The notes beneath the pieces are model-generated. The model was given only the letters and a program-made list of their open reading frames with translations, made no database searches and had not been told where the DNA came from. From NCBI GenBank assembly GCA_964573885.1, contig CAZNLL010000191.1, positions 1 through 5,056 on the forward strand: a stretch of DNA of 5,056 nt. The letters run 5' to 3'. Shown here in pieces: positions 1-5,056 of the stretch. Position numbers and translations under genes: made by a program. The stretch's first letter is position 1. Every line of letters starts with the position of its first letter. The stretch is from CAZNLL01 sp964573885. GTDB lineage: Bacteria > Desulfobacterota > DSM-4660 > Desulfatiglandales > Desulfatiglandaceae.

Positions 1-13
1 GGGTAATTTTTTT
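1..13 (+). terminator. Right end of a palindromic repeat copy with T-run (partial)
   Basis: The window opens with GGGTAA followed by seven T. This matches the last six bases of the 33-bp palindrome found complete at 4958-4990, which is also followed by a T-run. The left part lies outside the window. Hairpin plus T-run is the form of a rho-independent terminator, so this probably ends a rightward gene upstream. Six matching bases alone would be weak; the shared T-run and the placement just before a new gene support it. Confidence 0.5.
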
Positions 14-32
14 GGCACAAATCATATTTTGG

Positions 33-61
33 TTCCCAATCAATGGCTTGGCCTTTAAAAT
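33..61 (+). promoter_or_regulatory. Possible sigma70-type promoter for the elyC-like gene
   Basis: TTCCCA (33-38) and TAAAAT (56-61) are separated by 17 nt and match the -35 and -10 consensus at 4/6 and 5/6 positions. Transcription would start near 68, leaving a leader of about 30 nt that contains the GAGAGG ribosome site (83-88). The site follows directly on the preceding terminator-like repeat end, as expected for an independent unit. This is a motif match by eye only. Confidence 0.4.
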
Positions 62-96
62 ACCCTACTCAAATCCATACTTGAGAGGCCGTAAAA

Positions 97-864
97 ATGT
101 TTTATCTAAAAAAGATCCTAGCACCCCTGTTTTTCCCAATCCCCCTGTGCCTGGAGATTATGGCCCTGGGGCTCATTTTTCTCTGGTTCACCAAAAGGCA
201 GAAGACGGGCAAGGCCCTTGTCACCATAGGGGCCTTATTATTGGCCCTGCTCAGTTATGAGCCTGTTGCCGACTGGATGGTACGGCCCCTGGAATATCGA
301 TATCCGGCATCACAAGAAATGAAAGCGGAAATAAACAACATAAAATGGGTGGTTGTACTGGGGGGTGGGCACATCTCGGATCCAGAGCTGCCCATTACCG
401 GGCAGCTCGGCGAATCATCACTGGCCCGTTTGGTGGAAGGGGTCCGGCTTAAGAAGAGGCTCCCGGATGCGAGGCTTTTGCTTTCAGGAGGAGGTGCTTT
501 CGATCCCGTGCCCAATGCCCGGTTGATGGCAAACTTGACCGCCCAGTTGGGTGTGGATAAAAAAGATATGGTCCTGGAGACCCAGTCAAGGGACACCAAG
601 GATGAGGCCCGGCATATCAAGAAAATGGTGGGAAAGGATAAATTCTTTCTGGTTACCACCGCCTCTCACATGCCCCGGTCCATGGCCTTATTTAAAAAAC
701 AAGGCATGAAACCCATCCCGGCTCCCACAGATTTTGAGGTAAAGGAAACGCAAGGGTTCAGCCCGGCCCAGTTTTTCCCTTGGGCCGACAATCTCCGCAA
801 GGTGGAGCTGGCCCTTCACGAATACCTGGGCCTTGCGTGGGCCAAAATCCGCGGCCAAATCTAA
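97..864 (+). CDS. elyC: ElyC/YdcF-type (DUF218) inner-membrane envelope biogenesis protein
   Basis: This 255-residue protein closely resembles the ElyC (YcbC) branch of the DUF218 family, whose E. coli member is about the same length and is needed for peptidoglycan assembly, probably through lipid-carrier metabolism. Two hydrophobic segments at about residues 8-31 and 40-55 should anchor it in the inner membrane, with the DUF218 domain outside the cytoplasm. Between them lies QKTGKA (35-40), and EPVADWMVRPLE (55-66) follows, both as in ElyC. The domain shows VVLGGG (86-91), LLSGGG (128-133), SRDTKDEA (164-171) and VTTASHMPRS (186-195), which are the usual conserved blocks of the fold. ATG 97 is chosen because GAGAGG (83-88) lies 8 nt upstream and the N-terminus aligns with ElyC. 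The gene appears intact and monocistronic, ending 13 nt before a palindromic repeat. The exact biochemical reaction of the family is not settled. Confidence 0.88.
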   Translation: MFYLKKILAPLFFPIPLCLEIMALGLIFLWFTKRQKTGKALVTIGALLLALLSYEPVADWMVRPLEYRYPASQEMKAEINNIKWVVVLGGGHISDPELPITGQLGESSLARLVEGVRLKKRLPDARLLLSGGGAFDPVPNARLMANLTAQLGVDKKDMVLETQSRDTKDEARHIKKMVGKDKFFLVTTASHMPRSMALFKKQGMKPIPAPTDFEVKETQGFSPAQFFPWADNLRKVELALHEYLGLAWAKIRGQI

Positions 865-877
865 CCCCACCCCACCC

Positions 878-910
878 TTACCCATTTCCGGTATGACCGG
901 ATTTGGGTAA
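878..910. repeat. 33-bp palindromic repeat, degenerate copy, inverted orientation
   Basis: Arms TTACCCATTTCCGGT and ACCGGATTTGGGTAA flank the loop ATG. The loop is the reverse complement of the CAT loop in the two perfect copies, so this copy lies in the opposite orientation. It differs from the perfect palindrome by two substitutions in the right arm, which give two adjacent T-T mismatches in the stem. It sits between two converging genes, 13 nt after the elyC-like stop and 42 nt after the stop of the minus-strand UPF0175 gene. It could therefore form a hairpin at the 3' end of both transcripts. Neither side has a T-run, so intrinsic termination would be weak. Confidence 0.9.
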
Positions 911-952
911 ATTAAAGGATAGACGACGATTGGGAACTTGGACTGAGAAGCG

Positions 953-1252
953 TTAACTTTCTAGCTCTGCCGCGTCTATCCAATCCTCCAGTGTAACGTT
1001 TAACCGCATGTTCCGGGCTTTCAGCTGGTCCAGGAATTCCCAGGGGTTCCATCTCAGTTCGTCACAGACTTCGGTCTGGCTCAATTCGCCGTTTGCGTAT
1101 TTTAGCAATAGCCGGTCCTGTTTATCCATAGAGAACCCCTTTCGCAGGACCTCTCGCAGATATGTTGCACGATCTAATTTGAATTGTTCAACAACTTGAT
1201 CGATTTCCTTTAAGAGATCTTCAGGTATCCTTATTGTTGTTGGCTTTGCCAT
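953..1252 (-). CDS. UPF0175-family protein, probable antitoxin with N-terminal ribbon-helix-helix
   Basis: The product is 99 residues. Residues 4-40 (TTIRIPEDLLKEID...) have the beta-strand, helix, helix pattern of a ribbon-helix-helix DNA-binding fold, including DRATYLREVLRKGF. Residues 47-79 (LLLKYANGELSQTEVCDELRWNPWEFLDQL in part) match the UPF0175 helical region, and LNVTLEDW (84-91) matches its typical end. UPF0175 proteins are predicted antitoxins paired with DUF3368 PIN-like toxins, which is the neighbour found here. The start is fixed by GGAGG on the minus strand (1263 to 1259), 6 nt before ATG 1252. The gene starts inside the end of the DUF3368 gene (32-nt overlap, different frame), so translation is probably coupled. 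The expected role is to bind the toxin and the shared promoter. Function is inferred from family and context. Confidence 0.82.
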   Translation of the reverse strand: MAKPTTIRIPEDLLKEIDQVVEQFKLDRATYLREVLRKGFSMDKQDRLLLKYANGELSQTEVCDELRWNPWEFLDQLKARNMRLNVTLEDWIDAAELES

Positions 1253-1751
1253 CCTTTTCCTCCACTAATTTAATCAAGGCCTCGGCCAGGATTTCTGGTG
1301 AATATCTTCCGATCTTGCCGAGTTTTTCAAGGGAATCATGGGCCTTCTTGAAGGATATTCTTCCCAGTCTAAAAAGCTCAACCACGATTTTAGGGGAGAT
1401 AATAAAGGGAACGTTTAAGAATCTTGCTGCCTTTATCGCTTTGCCGTCATCTGTGGCAAGCAAAGATCCTTTGTGATTCAGTGCTAATAAGACGGCGTCT
1501 TTTTCCCCGGGGTGCAGCGATATGGGCAGGGAATATCTGACACTGACGGGGCTTTGAATCTCTATTTTTCGCTTTGAGATCAGTTTTGAAATTAGGGCTG
1601 CGTCAGGATAGGTTTTGGTCAAGGCTTCTGAAGCGACCTCGGTAGTTACTGTCTCCGGTATAACTACCTCAAATATGTCACATAATACCTTGAGCAAATT
1701 ACATTTTGCCAACAAAATCAAAGTACTACTATCTGCTATGATCCTGGACAT
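1221..1751 (-). CDS. DUF3368 PIN-like domain protein, probable ribonuclease toxin
   Basis: The 176-residue protein begins MSRIIADSSTLILLAK, a PIN-type first strand with an acidic residue at D7. Further candidate metal-binding acidic residues are E38 (in VTTEVAS), E83 and D85 (in PGEKDAVLLA) and D101/D102 (in LLATDDGKA). The tail (FIISPKIVVELFRLGRISFKKA, then ISPE-like SPEILAEAL at 151-159) follows the DUF3368 pattern. The acidic set looks complete, so the toxin may be active; PIN toxins are Mg2+-dependent ribonucleases. ATG 1751 is preceded by AAGGA (1766 to 1762) at 10 nt. It is the first gene of the pair and overlaps the UPF0175 gene by 32 nt. Toxin-first order is less common in type II modules. 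The segment is AT-richer than its flanks (20 G/C in the 60 bases at 1681-1740, counted by hand), consistent with transfer. Cellular target is unknown. Confidence 0.82.
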   Translation of the reverse strand: MSRIIADSSTLILLAKCNLLKVLCDIFEVVIPETVTTEVASEALTKTYPDAALISKLISKRKIEIQSPVSVRYSLPISLHPGEKDAVLLALNHKGSLLATDDGKAIKAARFLNVPFIISPKIVVELFRLGRISFKKAHDSLEKLGKIGRYSPEILAEALIKLVEEKDGKANNNKDT

Positions 1752-1766
1752 GTAGAATCAGTCCTT

Positions 1767-1793
1767 CGTACACTATTTATAAAAAGCGTACAC
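1767..1793. promoter_or_regulatory. Direct repeat CGTACAC x2, candidate operator of the toxin-antitoxin pair
   Basis: CGTACAC occurs at 1767-1773 and again at 1787-1793, exactly 20 bp apart, which is about two helical turns and puts both sites on one face of the DNA. The second copy overlaps the predicted -10 and the first lies in the leader just before the toxin ribosome site. Ribbon-helix-helix antitoxins commonly bind paired short sites to repress their own promoter. The repeat is seen directly; its role is inferred. Confidence 0.5.
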
Positions 1794-1813
1794 GGATAAC
1801 CCCCTGTTGTCAA
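1785..1813 (-). promoter_or_regulatory. Sigma70-type promoter for the DUF3368-UPF0175 unit
   Basis: On the minus strand a perfect -35 box TTGACA (1813 to 1808) is followed by 17 nt and TACGCT (1790 to 1785), which keeps the key first, second and last bases of the -10 consensus. Transcription would start near 1778, giving a leader of roughly 27 nt with the AAGGA ribosome site. The -10 is overlapped by the CGTACAC repeat, which fits autorepression. Confidence 0.55.
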
Positions 1814-1834
1814 GCAGCAGGCGGATTTGTCTCT

Positions 1835-1867
1835 TTACCCATTTCCGGTCATACCGGAAATGGGTAA
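1835..1867. repeat. 33-bp perfect palindromic repeat in the divergent intergenic gap
   Basis: Arm TTACCCATTTCCGGT, loop CAT, then the exact reverse complement of the arm: a 15-bp perfect stem. It is identical to the copy at 4958-4990. It lies between the leftward toxin-antitoxin promoter and the rightward helicase promoter, downstream of no visible gene, and no T-run follows (TATATC instead). This placement does not fit a terminator and suggests a dispersed REP-like element or a protein-binding site. Confidence 0.93.
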
Positions 1868-1944
1868 TATATCTCTTCTATTCTGGGCAAAGGCCGCCTG
1901 CCTTGACATGCTTCCGCCCTTCCCGAGATTTCCATGATTGAGCA

Positions 1945-1973
1945 TTGACTCGTCTTATGAAATACCATATGTT
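1945..1973 (+). promoter_or_regulatory. Likely sigma70-type promoter for the SNF2 helicase gene
   Basis: TTGACT (1945-1950, 5/6 to consensus) and TATGTT (1968-1973, 4/6) are 17 nt apart. Transcription would begin near 1980, leaving a leader of about 28 nt before ATG 2008. This agrees with the ribosome site choosing 2008, since in-frame starts further upstream (1945, 1957, 1969) would lie within the promoter itself. Confidence 0.45.
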
Positions 1974-1995
1974 CCATGCCCGATATTTGCTGGAA

Positions 1996-2001
1996 AAGGA
2001 G
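1996..2001 (+). promoter_or_regulatory. Ribosome binding site deciding the helicase start
   Basis: AAGGAG, a full six-base Shine-Dalgarno match, lies 6 nt before ATG 2008. The in-frame TTG 1945 and ATG 1957 and 1969 lack a comparable site, so 2008 is preferred although the frame is open further upstream. Confidence 0.75.
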
Positions 2002-2007
2002 AACGCT

Positions 2008-4932
2008 ATGGGGAAAAGAAGGAGGGTCAGGCCGCTACGGACAAGGGATCCCAAGGCAGTGGATAAGGGTAAAGGCACCCTTCTCCAAGAGCAGATCGAA
2101 AGGCGCCGAAAGCGCGGTGGTGAAGAGATAAAAAGAATTGCCAACAAAGGATCTCACCCCGTGTACAGCCCGTTCGAAGTGGTTTCCAAATCGGATAGAA
2201 CCTATCAGGTACAAATTTACTCGCTCACCGACCTGGTCAATACCTGCACCTGCCCGGACTTTTACACCAATACCATCGGCACCTGTAAACATATCGAGGG
2301 TGTCTTGGCCCACCTTCAAAAAAAATATGCCAAGAAGTGGGGCTCTTTCCTTGGCCAGTCTCCGCCTTCAAGACAGGTATATGTCCATTATGGGGATCGA
2401 ACCACGGTTCGGGTGACGCCGCCCTTCCCTAAAAAGGGGCAGTTGAAAGGGTTGATTAAGCGCTATTTTGATGCGGAGGGTGTTCTTCAAGGCAAACACA
2501 CCCAGGCCCTCCCTGCCTTTTTATCCGATCTCCAAGACCTGGCCCCACAACAACGTAGAGGCGTGGCCGTGGGGCAGGATGTTTGGGATTATCTGAACAA
2601 CCTGGAAGATCTTGAATCTGTGCAACAGCAAAAGGAATGGTTCCTGGAACAGGTCCAACAAGGGAATCGGTCATTAAAGATCATTTCTACAGAACTTTAC
2701 GGATTTCAGGAAACAGGAGTTTTGCATTTGGCCTTTGGCAGGCGGGTCATGCTGGCAGATGACATGGGGTTGGGGAAGACGGTCCAGGCTATTGGCGCCG
2801 CCGCATTGCTGCGTCAACTGCGGGATATTCAAAAAGTCTTGATTGTCACCCCCGCCTCATTGAAGCACCAGTGGGCTCGGGAGATCCACCGCTTTACAAA
2901 TCTTGGGGTTCAGGTGATTGAAGGGGCGCGAAACACCCGCCTGGTCCAGTATCAACAGCCTCAGTTTTTTAATATCGTAAACTACGAACTGGTCCTCTAT
3001 GACGAGAGGCTGATCAGCCAGCATTTATTTGATCTGGTGATCCTGGATGAGGCCCAGAGGATCAAGAACTGGCGGACAAAGACCGCGGACCGGGTCAAGC
3101 GCCTCAAGAGCACTTACGCCTTTGTGTTGACCGGCACCCCCATGGAGAACCGTCTGGATGAGCTCTATTCCGTTTTTCAGTTCATTGATCCCACCATTCT
3201 TGGCCCGCTGTGGCGTTTTAACGAGCGCTACTATGAGGTGAAAAGACGGCCTTCCGGTTCTTACAAGGTGCTGGGCTACAAAAACCTCCATGAACTCAGG
3301 CAGAGGATCAGACCTTATGTTTTGCGGCGGACCCGGGACCAAGTGCTGCTCGATCTGCCCGAGCGTATTGACAATAACTTCTTCGTTGAAATGACAGATC
3401 CCCAGTGGGAGGCATACCAGGAGTACGAACACAAGGTGGCAAGGTTGATGGCGGTGGCAAAACGGAGGCCTCTCACACCGGAAGAAAGTCAGATACTCCT
3501 CGGCTCTCTGGTAAAGATGCGCCTGATTTGCAATGCCCTGGCCCTGCATGACGGGGAGATCCGGCCGGAAGACAGGGAAAAGACGGCCCCCAAACTACGC
3601 GAATTACGAGAGATCATTGCGGAGGAGATCGTGGGAAACGGTCACAAGGCCATCCTTTTCAGCCAGTGGTCCAATATGCTGTCCTTTGTCGAGCCGTTGC
3701 TGGAAAAGGTGGGTGCCGGTTGGGTCAAGCTGACTGGAGACGTACCTTCCAAAAAACGGGGCGACCTGGTGGAGCGTTTTTTTCAGGACCCGGAATGCAA
3801 GGTGTTTCTCTCCACGGATGCGGGCGGTGTGGGCCTGAACCTTCAGGCCGGAACCATGGTGATAAATCTGGACTTACCCTGGAATCCGGCCGTACTCGAG
3901 CAGCGCATCGGCAGGGCCCACCGGCATGGGCAGTCAAAATCGGTCCATGTGGTCAATCTGATTGCCAGGGGGACTATTGAGGAACGGATGCTCGACACCC
4001 TGGCCGCAAAAAGGGCGGTATTTGACGCGGCCTTCAACGAAGAGAGCACGGTTTGTGACCTTTCCTTTAAAGATGCCGGACAGGGCGTGTTGCAGCGGCT
4101 GGAAGTCTTGCTGGGAACTGAACCTGTACAGCCTGAATTATCCCTGGAACCGGATGTCGCACCAGGGGAAACCGAGAAAGAGGCGCCGGGCAGACCCACC
4201 CTGAAGGCCTTTGCTGACCTGCTGGTCGGGCATCATCAGGACCGTATTCTGCTTGTCCGTAAGGTTCCCCCGGTCCCCGGGGCACAGGGTAATAACCGAC
4301 TCCTGGTGGTGGTCGACACCGCTCCGAGCCAATTTCGGCCGGAGATCGAAAAAGGCCTACAGAATCATTTTGGAGATTGGCCGTCCCCAGACCTTCTTTT
4401 GATGGAAAAGGAGGGGTACCAGACCTTTTGCAGCCTGGCAGGGGAGTTTCCGGAAGGGCGCGTCTTTTATGCCGCCCCGGCCATGGGGGCGGACAAGGAA
4501 AAGGACAAGGACGGGGTGGCAAAGCCAAGAATCGATGCCGCCCAAAAGTCCTTTGACAGGGCTGCCGGGCAGCTTAAACTGGCCGGGGTGGTTTTGGAAG
4601 GGGGTTTTCCCGAAGAGGTTACCCGGCCTGTTCGTAAGGCCCTGGGCCTGGCTTTGAAGGGATTTCTCGGACTGGTGAGCCAGCGAGAACCCGGTGAAGA
4701 ATTGCCGTCCGCCCGGTTGATGGAAGCAGAGCTGGTGGCGCCTGGGTACCTCCAGGCCGAAATGGCGGCCCGGGTGGAGCGTGTCCGGGCGCTCACCGAA
4801 CCCCCTCGGGGAGACGAAGAGGAAGCATCCCCGCCCCCTGCCGTAGAAACAGCCCAGGAATTGATTTCCACGGTCAATGAACTCATAGATAACGGCCGGG
4901 AGGTGGCCGCCACCAAGGCCCTGGCCGCGTAA
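2008..4932 (+). CDS. SWIM zinc-finger SNF2-family helicase with an uncharacterised C-terminal extension
   Basis: This 974-residue protein is a superfamily 2 SNF2/RapA-like ATPase that would translocate on double-stranded nucleic acid in the cytoplasm and displace bound proteins. The N-terminus is very basic (KRRRVR at 3-8; RRRKR near 32-36). A SWIM zinc finger follows: C80-x-C82-x10-C93-x-H95. Helicase lobe 1 has LYGFQ (230-234), Walker A DDMGLGKT (251-258), motif Ia VTPASLKHQW (280-289), DEAQ (347-350) and LTGTPMEN (374-381). Lobe 2 has KAILFSQW (547-554), STDAGGVGLNLQAG (602-615) and QRIGRAHRHGQ (632-642). All catalytic motifs are intact. A Pro/Glu-rich linker (709-731) leads to about 240 residues of unknown function, described separately. 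The gene stands alone between palindromic repeats. SWIM-SNF2 proteins occur widely without a known partner; no defence genes such as those of DISARM are visible beside it, so its process (transcription recycling, repair or defence) is open. Confidence 0.93.
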   Translation: MGKRRRVRPLRTRDPKAVDKGKGTLLQEQIERRRKRGGEEIKRIANKGSHPVYSPFEVVSKSDRTYQVQIYSLTDLVNTCTCPDFYTNTIGTCKHIEGVLAHLQKKYAKKWGSFLGQSPPSRQVYVHYGDRTTVRVTPPFPKKGQLKGLIKRYFDAEGVLQGKHTQALPAFLSDLQDLAPQQRRGVAVGQDVWDYLNNLEDLESVQQQKEWFLEQVQQGNRSLKIISTELYGFQETGVLHLAFGRRVMLADDMGLGKTVQAIGAAALLRQLRDIQKVLIVTPASLKHQWAREIHRFTNLGVQVIEGARNTRLVQYQQPQFFNIVNYELVLYDERLISQHLFDLVILDEAQRIKNWRTKTADRVKRLKSTYAFVLTGTPMENRLDELYSVFQFIDPTILGPLWRFNERYYEVKRRPSGSYKVLGYKNLHELRQRIRPYVLRRTRDQVLLDLPERIDNNFFVEMTDPQWEAYQEYEHKVARLMAVAKRRPLTPEESQILLGSLVKMRLICNALALHDGEIRPEDREKTAPKLRELREIIAEEIVGNGHKAILFSQWSNMLSFVEPLLEKVGAGWVKLTGDVPSKKRGDLVERFFQDPECKVFLSTDAGGVGLNLQAGTMVINLDLPWNPAVLEQRIGRAHRHGQSKSVHVVNLIARGTIEERMLDTLAAKRAVFDAAFNEESTVCDLSFKDAGQGVLQRLEVLLGTEPVQPELSLEPDVAPGETEKEAPGRPTLKAFADLLVGHHQDRILLVRKVPPVPGAQGNNRLLVVVDTAPSQFRPEIEKGLQNHFGDWPSPDLLLMEKEGYQTFCSLAGEFPEGRVFYAAPAMGADKEKDKDGVAKPRIDAAQKSFDRAAGQLKLAGVVLEGGFPEEVTRPVRKALGLALKGFLGLVSQREPGEELPSARLMEAELVAPGYLQAEMAARVERVRALTEPPRGDEEEASPPPAVETAQELISTVNELIDNGREVAATKALAA
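4202..4929 (+). other. C-terminal extension of the SNF2 protein: possible degenerate nucleotidyltransferase plus HEPN-like tail
   Basis: This sub-region (residues 732-974) lies beyond the helicase core. Residues 732-810 alternate strands and helices (RILLVRKVP, NNRLLVVVDTAP, DLLLMEKEGYQTF) and lack a clear GS...D catalytic motif. Residues 844-930 are helical, with AAGQLKLAGVVLEGGFPEEV (852-871) then RPVRKALGLALKGFLGLV. This amphipathic rhythm and the GFPEE turn recall HEPN-type helical bundles, but no Rx4-6H ribonuclease motif is visible. An acidic/proline linker (935-944) and a last helix (950-962) end the protein. The domain assignment is inference from pattern only; it could be a lineage-specific protein-interaction module. 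Confidence 0.35.
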
Positions 4933-4957
4933 AAGGTGACGGGCATGCCAGCCCTCG

Positions 4958-4996
4958 TTACCCATTTCCGGTCATACCGGAAATGGGTAATTTTTT
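4958..4996 (+). terminator. 33-bp perfect palindromic repeat plus T-run, probable terminator of the helicase gene
   Basis: The palindrome at 4958-4990 (15-bp perfect stem, loop CAT) is identical to that at 1835-1867 and is followed by six T at 4991-4996. It begins 25 nt after the helicase stop. A long GC-containing stem with a directly following T-run is the standard form of an intrinsic terminator. It is also a member of the dispersed repeat family, so termination may be a secondary use of the element. Confidence 0.8.
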
Positions 4997-4997
4997 A

Positions 4998-5026
4998 TTG
5001 AAGAGGGCGATAGAAAAGGGTATAAA
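4998..5026 (+). promoter_or_regulatory. Possible promoter for the gene at the right edge
   Basis: TTGAAG (4998-5003) and TATAAA (5021-5026) are 17 nt apart, matching consensus at 4/6 and 5/6. Transcription would start near 5033, only about 4 nt before ATG 5037, which would give an almost leaderless message. Either the promoter or the start at 5037 could therefore be misassigned. Confidence 0.3.
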
Positions 5027-5036
5027 AAGAAGCATT

Positions 5037-5056
5037 ATGGAATGGTTTGAAGACAG
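5037..5056 (+). CDS. Possible start of a next gene (partial), perhaps a methyltransferase
   Basis: ATG 5037 opens a frame reading MEWFED before the window ends. A weak purine-rich site AGAAG (5028-5032) is 4 nt upstream. A start like MEWFED is known to me from class I SAM-dependent methyltransferases, so that family is a guess, based on six residues only. The position just after a terminator-like repeat supports a new gene starting here. Confidence 0.3.

Noticed and set aside
12..260. An 82-residue frame overlapping the start of the elyC-like gene
   Set aside because: It begins in the terminator T-run, has no ribosome site and overlaps the well-supported ElyC frame.
1903..1931. TTGACA at 1903-1908 as the helicase -35 box
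   Set aside because: Spacings of 16 to 18 nt lead to GAGATT, AGATTT or GATTTC, none a convincing -10; the 1945-1973 pair is better.
1945..2007. Extended N-terminus of the helicase from TTG 1945 (21 extra residues)
   Set aside because: ATG 2008 has a full Shine-Dalgarno site 6 nt upstream, and the extension overlaps the best promoter match.
2008..4932. The helicase as DrmD of a DISARM defence system
   Set aside because: No methyltransferase, DrmA, DrmB or DrmC gene is visible beside it, and the N-terminal SWIM finger and tail fit a general SWIM-SNF2 protein better.
3025..4965. Several long open frames antisense to the helicase gene (for example 4357-4965 and 3025-3549 on the minus strand)
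   Set aside because: They lie opposite a clearly coding gene with intact motifs, show Arg/Pro/Gly-rich shadow composition and match no family I recognise.
878..4990. The repeated palindromes as a CRISPR array
   Set aside because: Copies are about 1 and 3 kb apart with whole genes between them, and one is inverted; there are no regular spacers.

Overview
The window holds four protein genes in three transcription units, plus the possible first codons of a fifth gene. Its most striking feature is a 33-bp perfect or near-perfect palindrome, with arm TTACCCATTTCCGGT and a 3-nt loop. One copy sits in every intergenic gap that is fully visible, and the right end of another copy opens the window. 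The gene families, moderate GC content, sigma70-like promoters and good Shine-Dalgarno sites point to a Gram-negative bacterium. The ElyC-type envelope protein and the SWIM/SNF2 helicase would fit Desulfobacterota (the former Deltaproteobacteria), but that placement is inference and nothing here is diagnostic of a species.

Layout: positions 1-13 are the end of a palindrome copy followed by a T-run. An ElyC/YdcF-type (DUF218) inner-membrane protein runs on the + strand at 97-864. A palindrome copy at 878-910 lies between its end and the converging end of a minus-strand toxin-antitoxin-like pair. In that pair a DUF3368 PIN-like protein (1751 to 1221) is transcribed first and overlaps by 32 nt a UPF0175-type protein (1252 to 953). 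The pair's likely promoter (TTGACA, 17 nt, TACGCT) is overlapped by a 7-bp direct repeat that looks like an autoregulatory operator. The divergent gap holds another perfect palindrome at 1835-1867 and a second promoter pointing right. A 974-residue SWIM-zinc-finger SNF2 helicase fills 2008-4932. It is followed by a perfect palindrome plus T-run at 4958-4996, and then a likely gene start at 5037.

The genes do not form one pathway: an envelope-maintenance protein, a stress or maintenance toxin-antitoxin module and a nucleic-acid-remodelling ATPase lie side by side as units separated by the same repeat. The toxin-antitoxin segment is more AT-rich than its neighbours, which suggests a later arrival. 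The points most worth a second look are the repeat family, including a copy where a terminator would make no sense, and the uncharacterised C-terminal 240 residues of the helicase, which resemble a degenerate nucleotidyltransferase plus HEPN-like helical tail.
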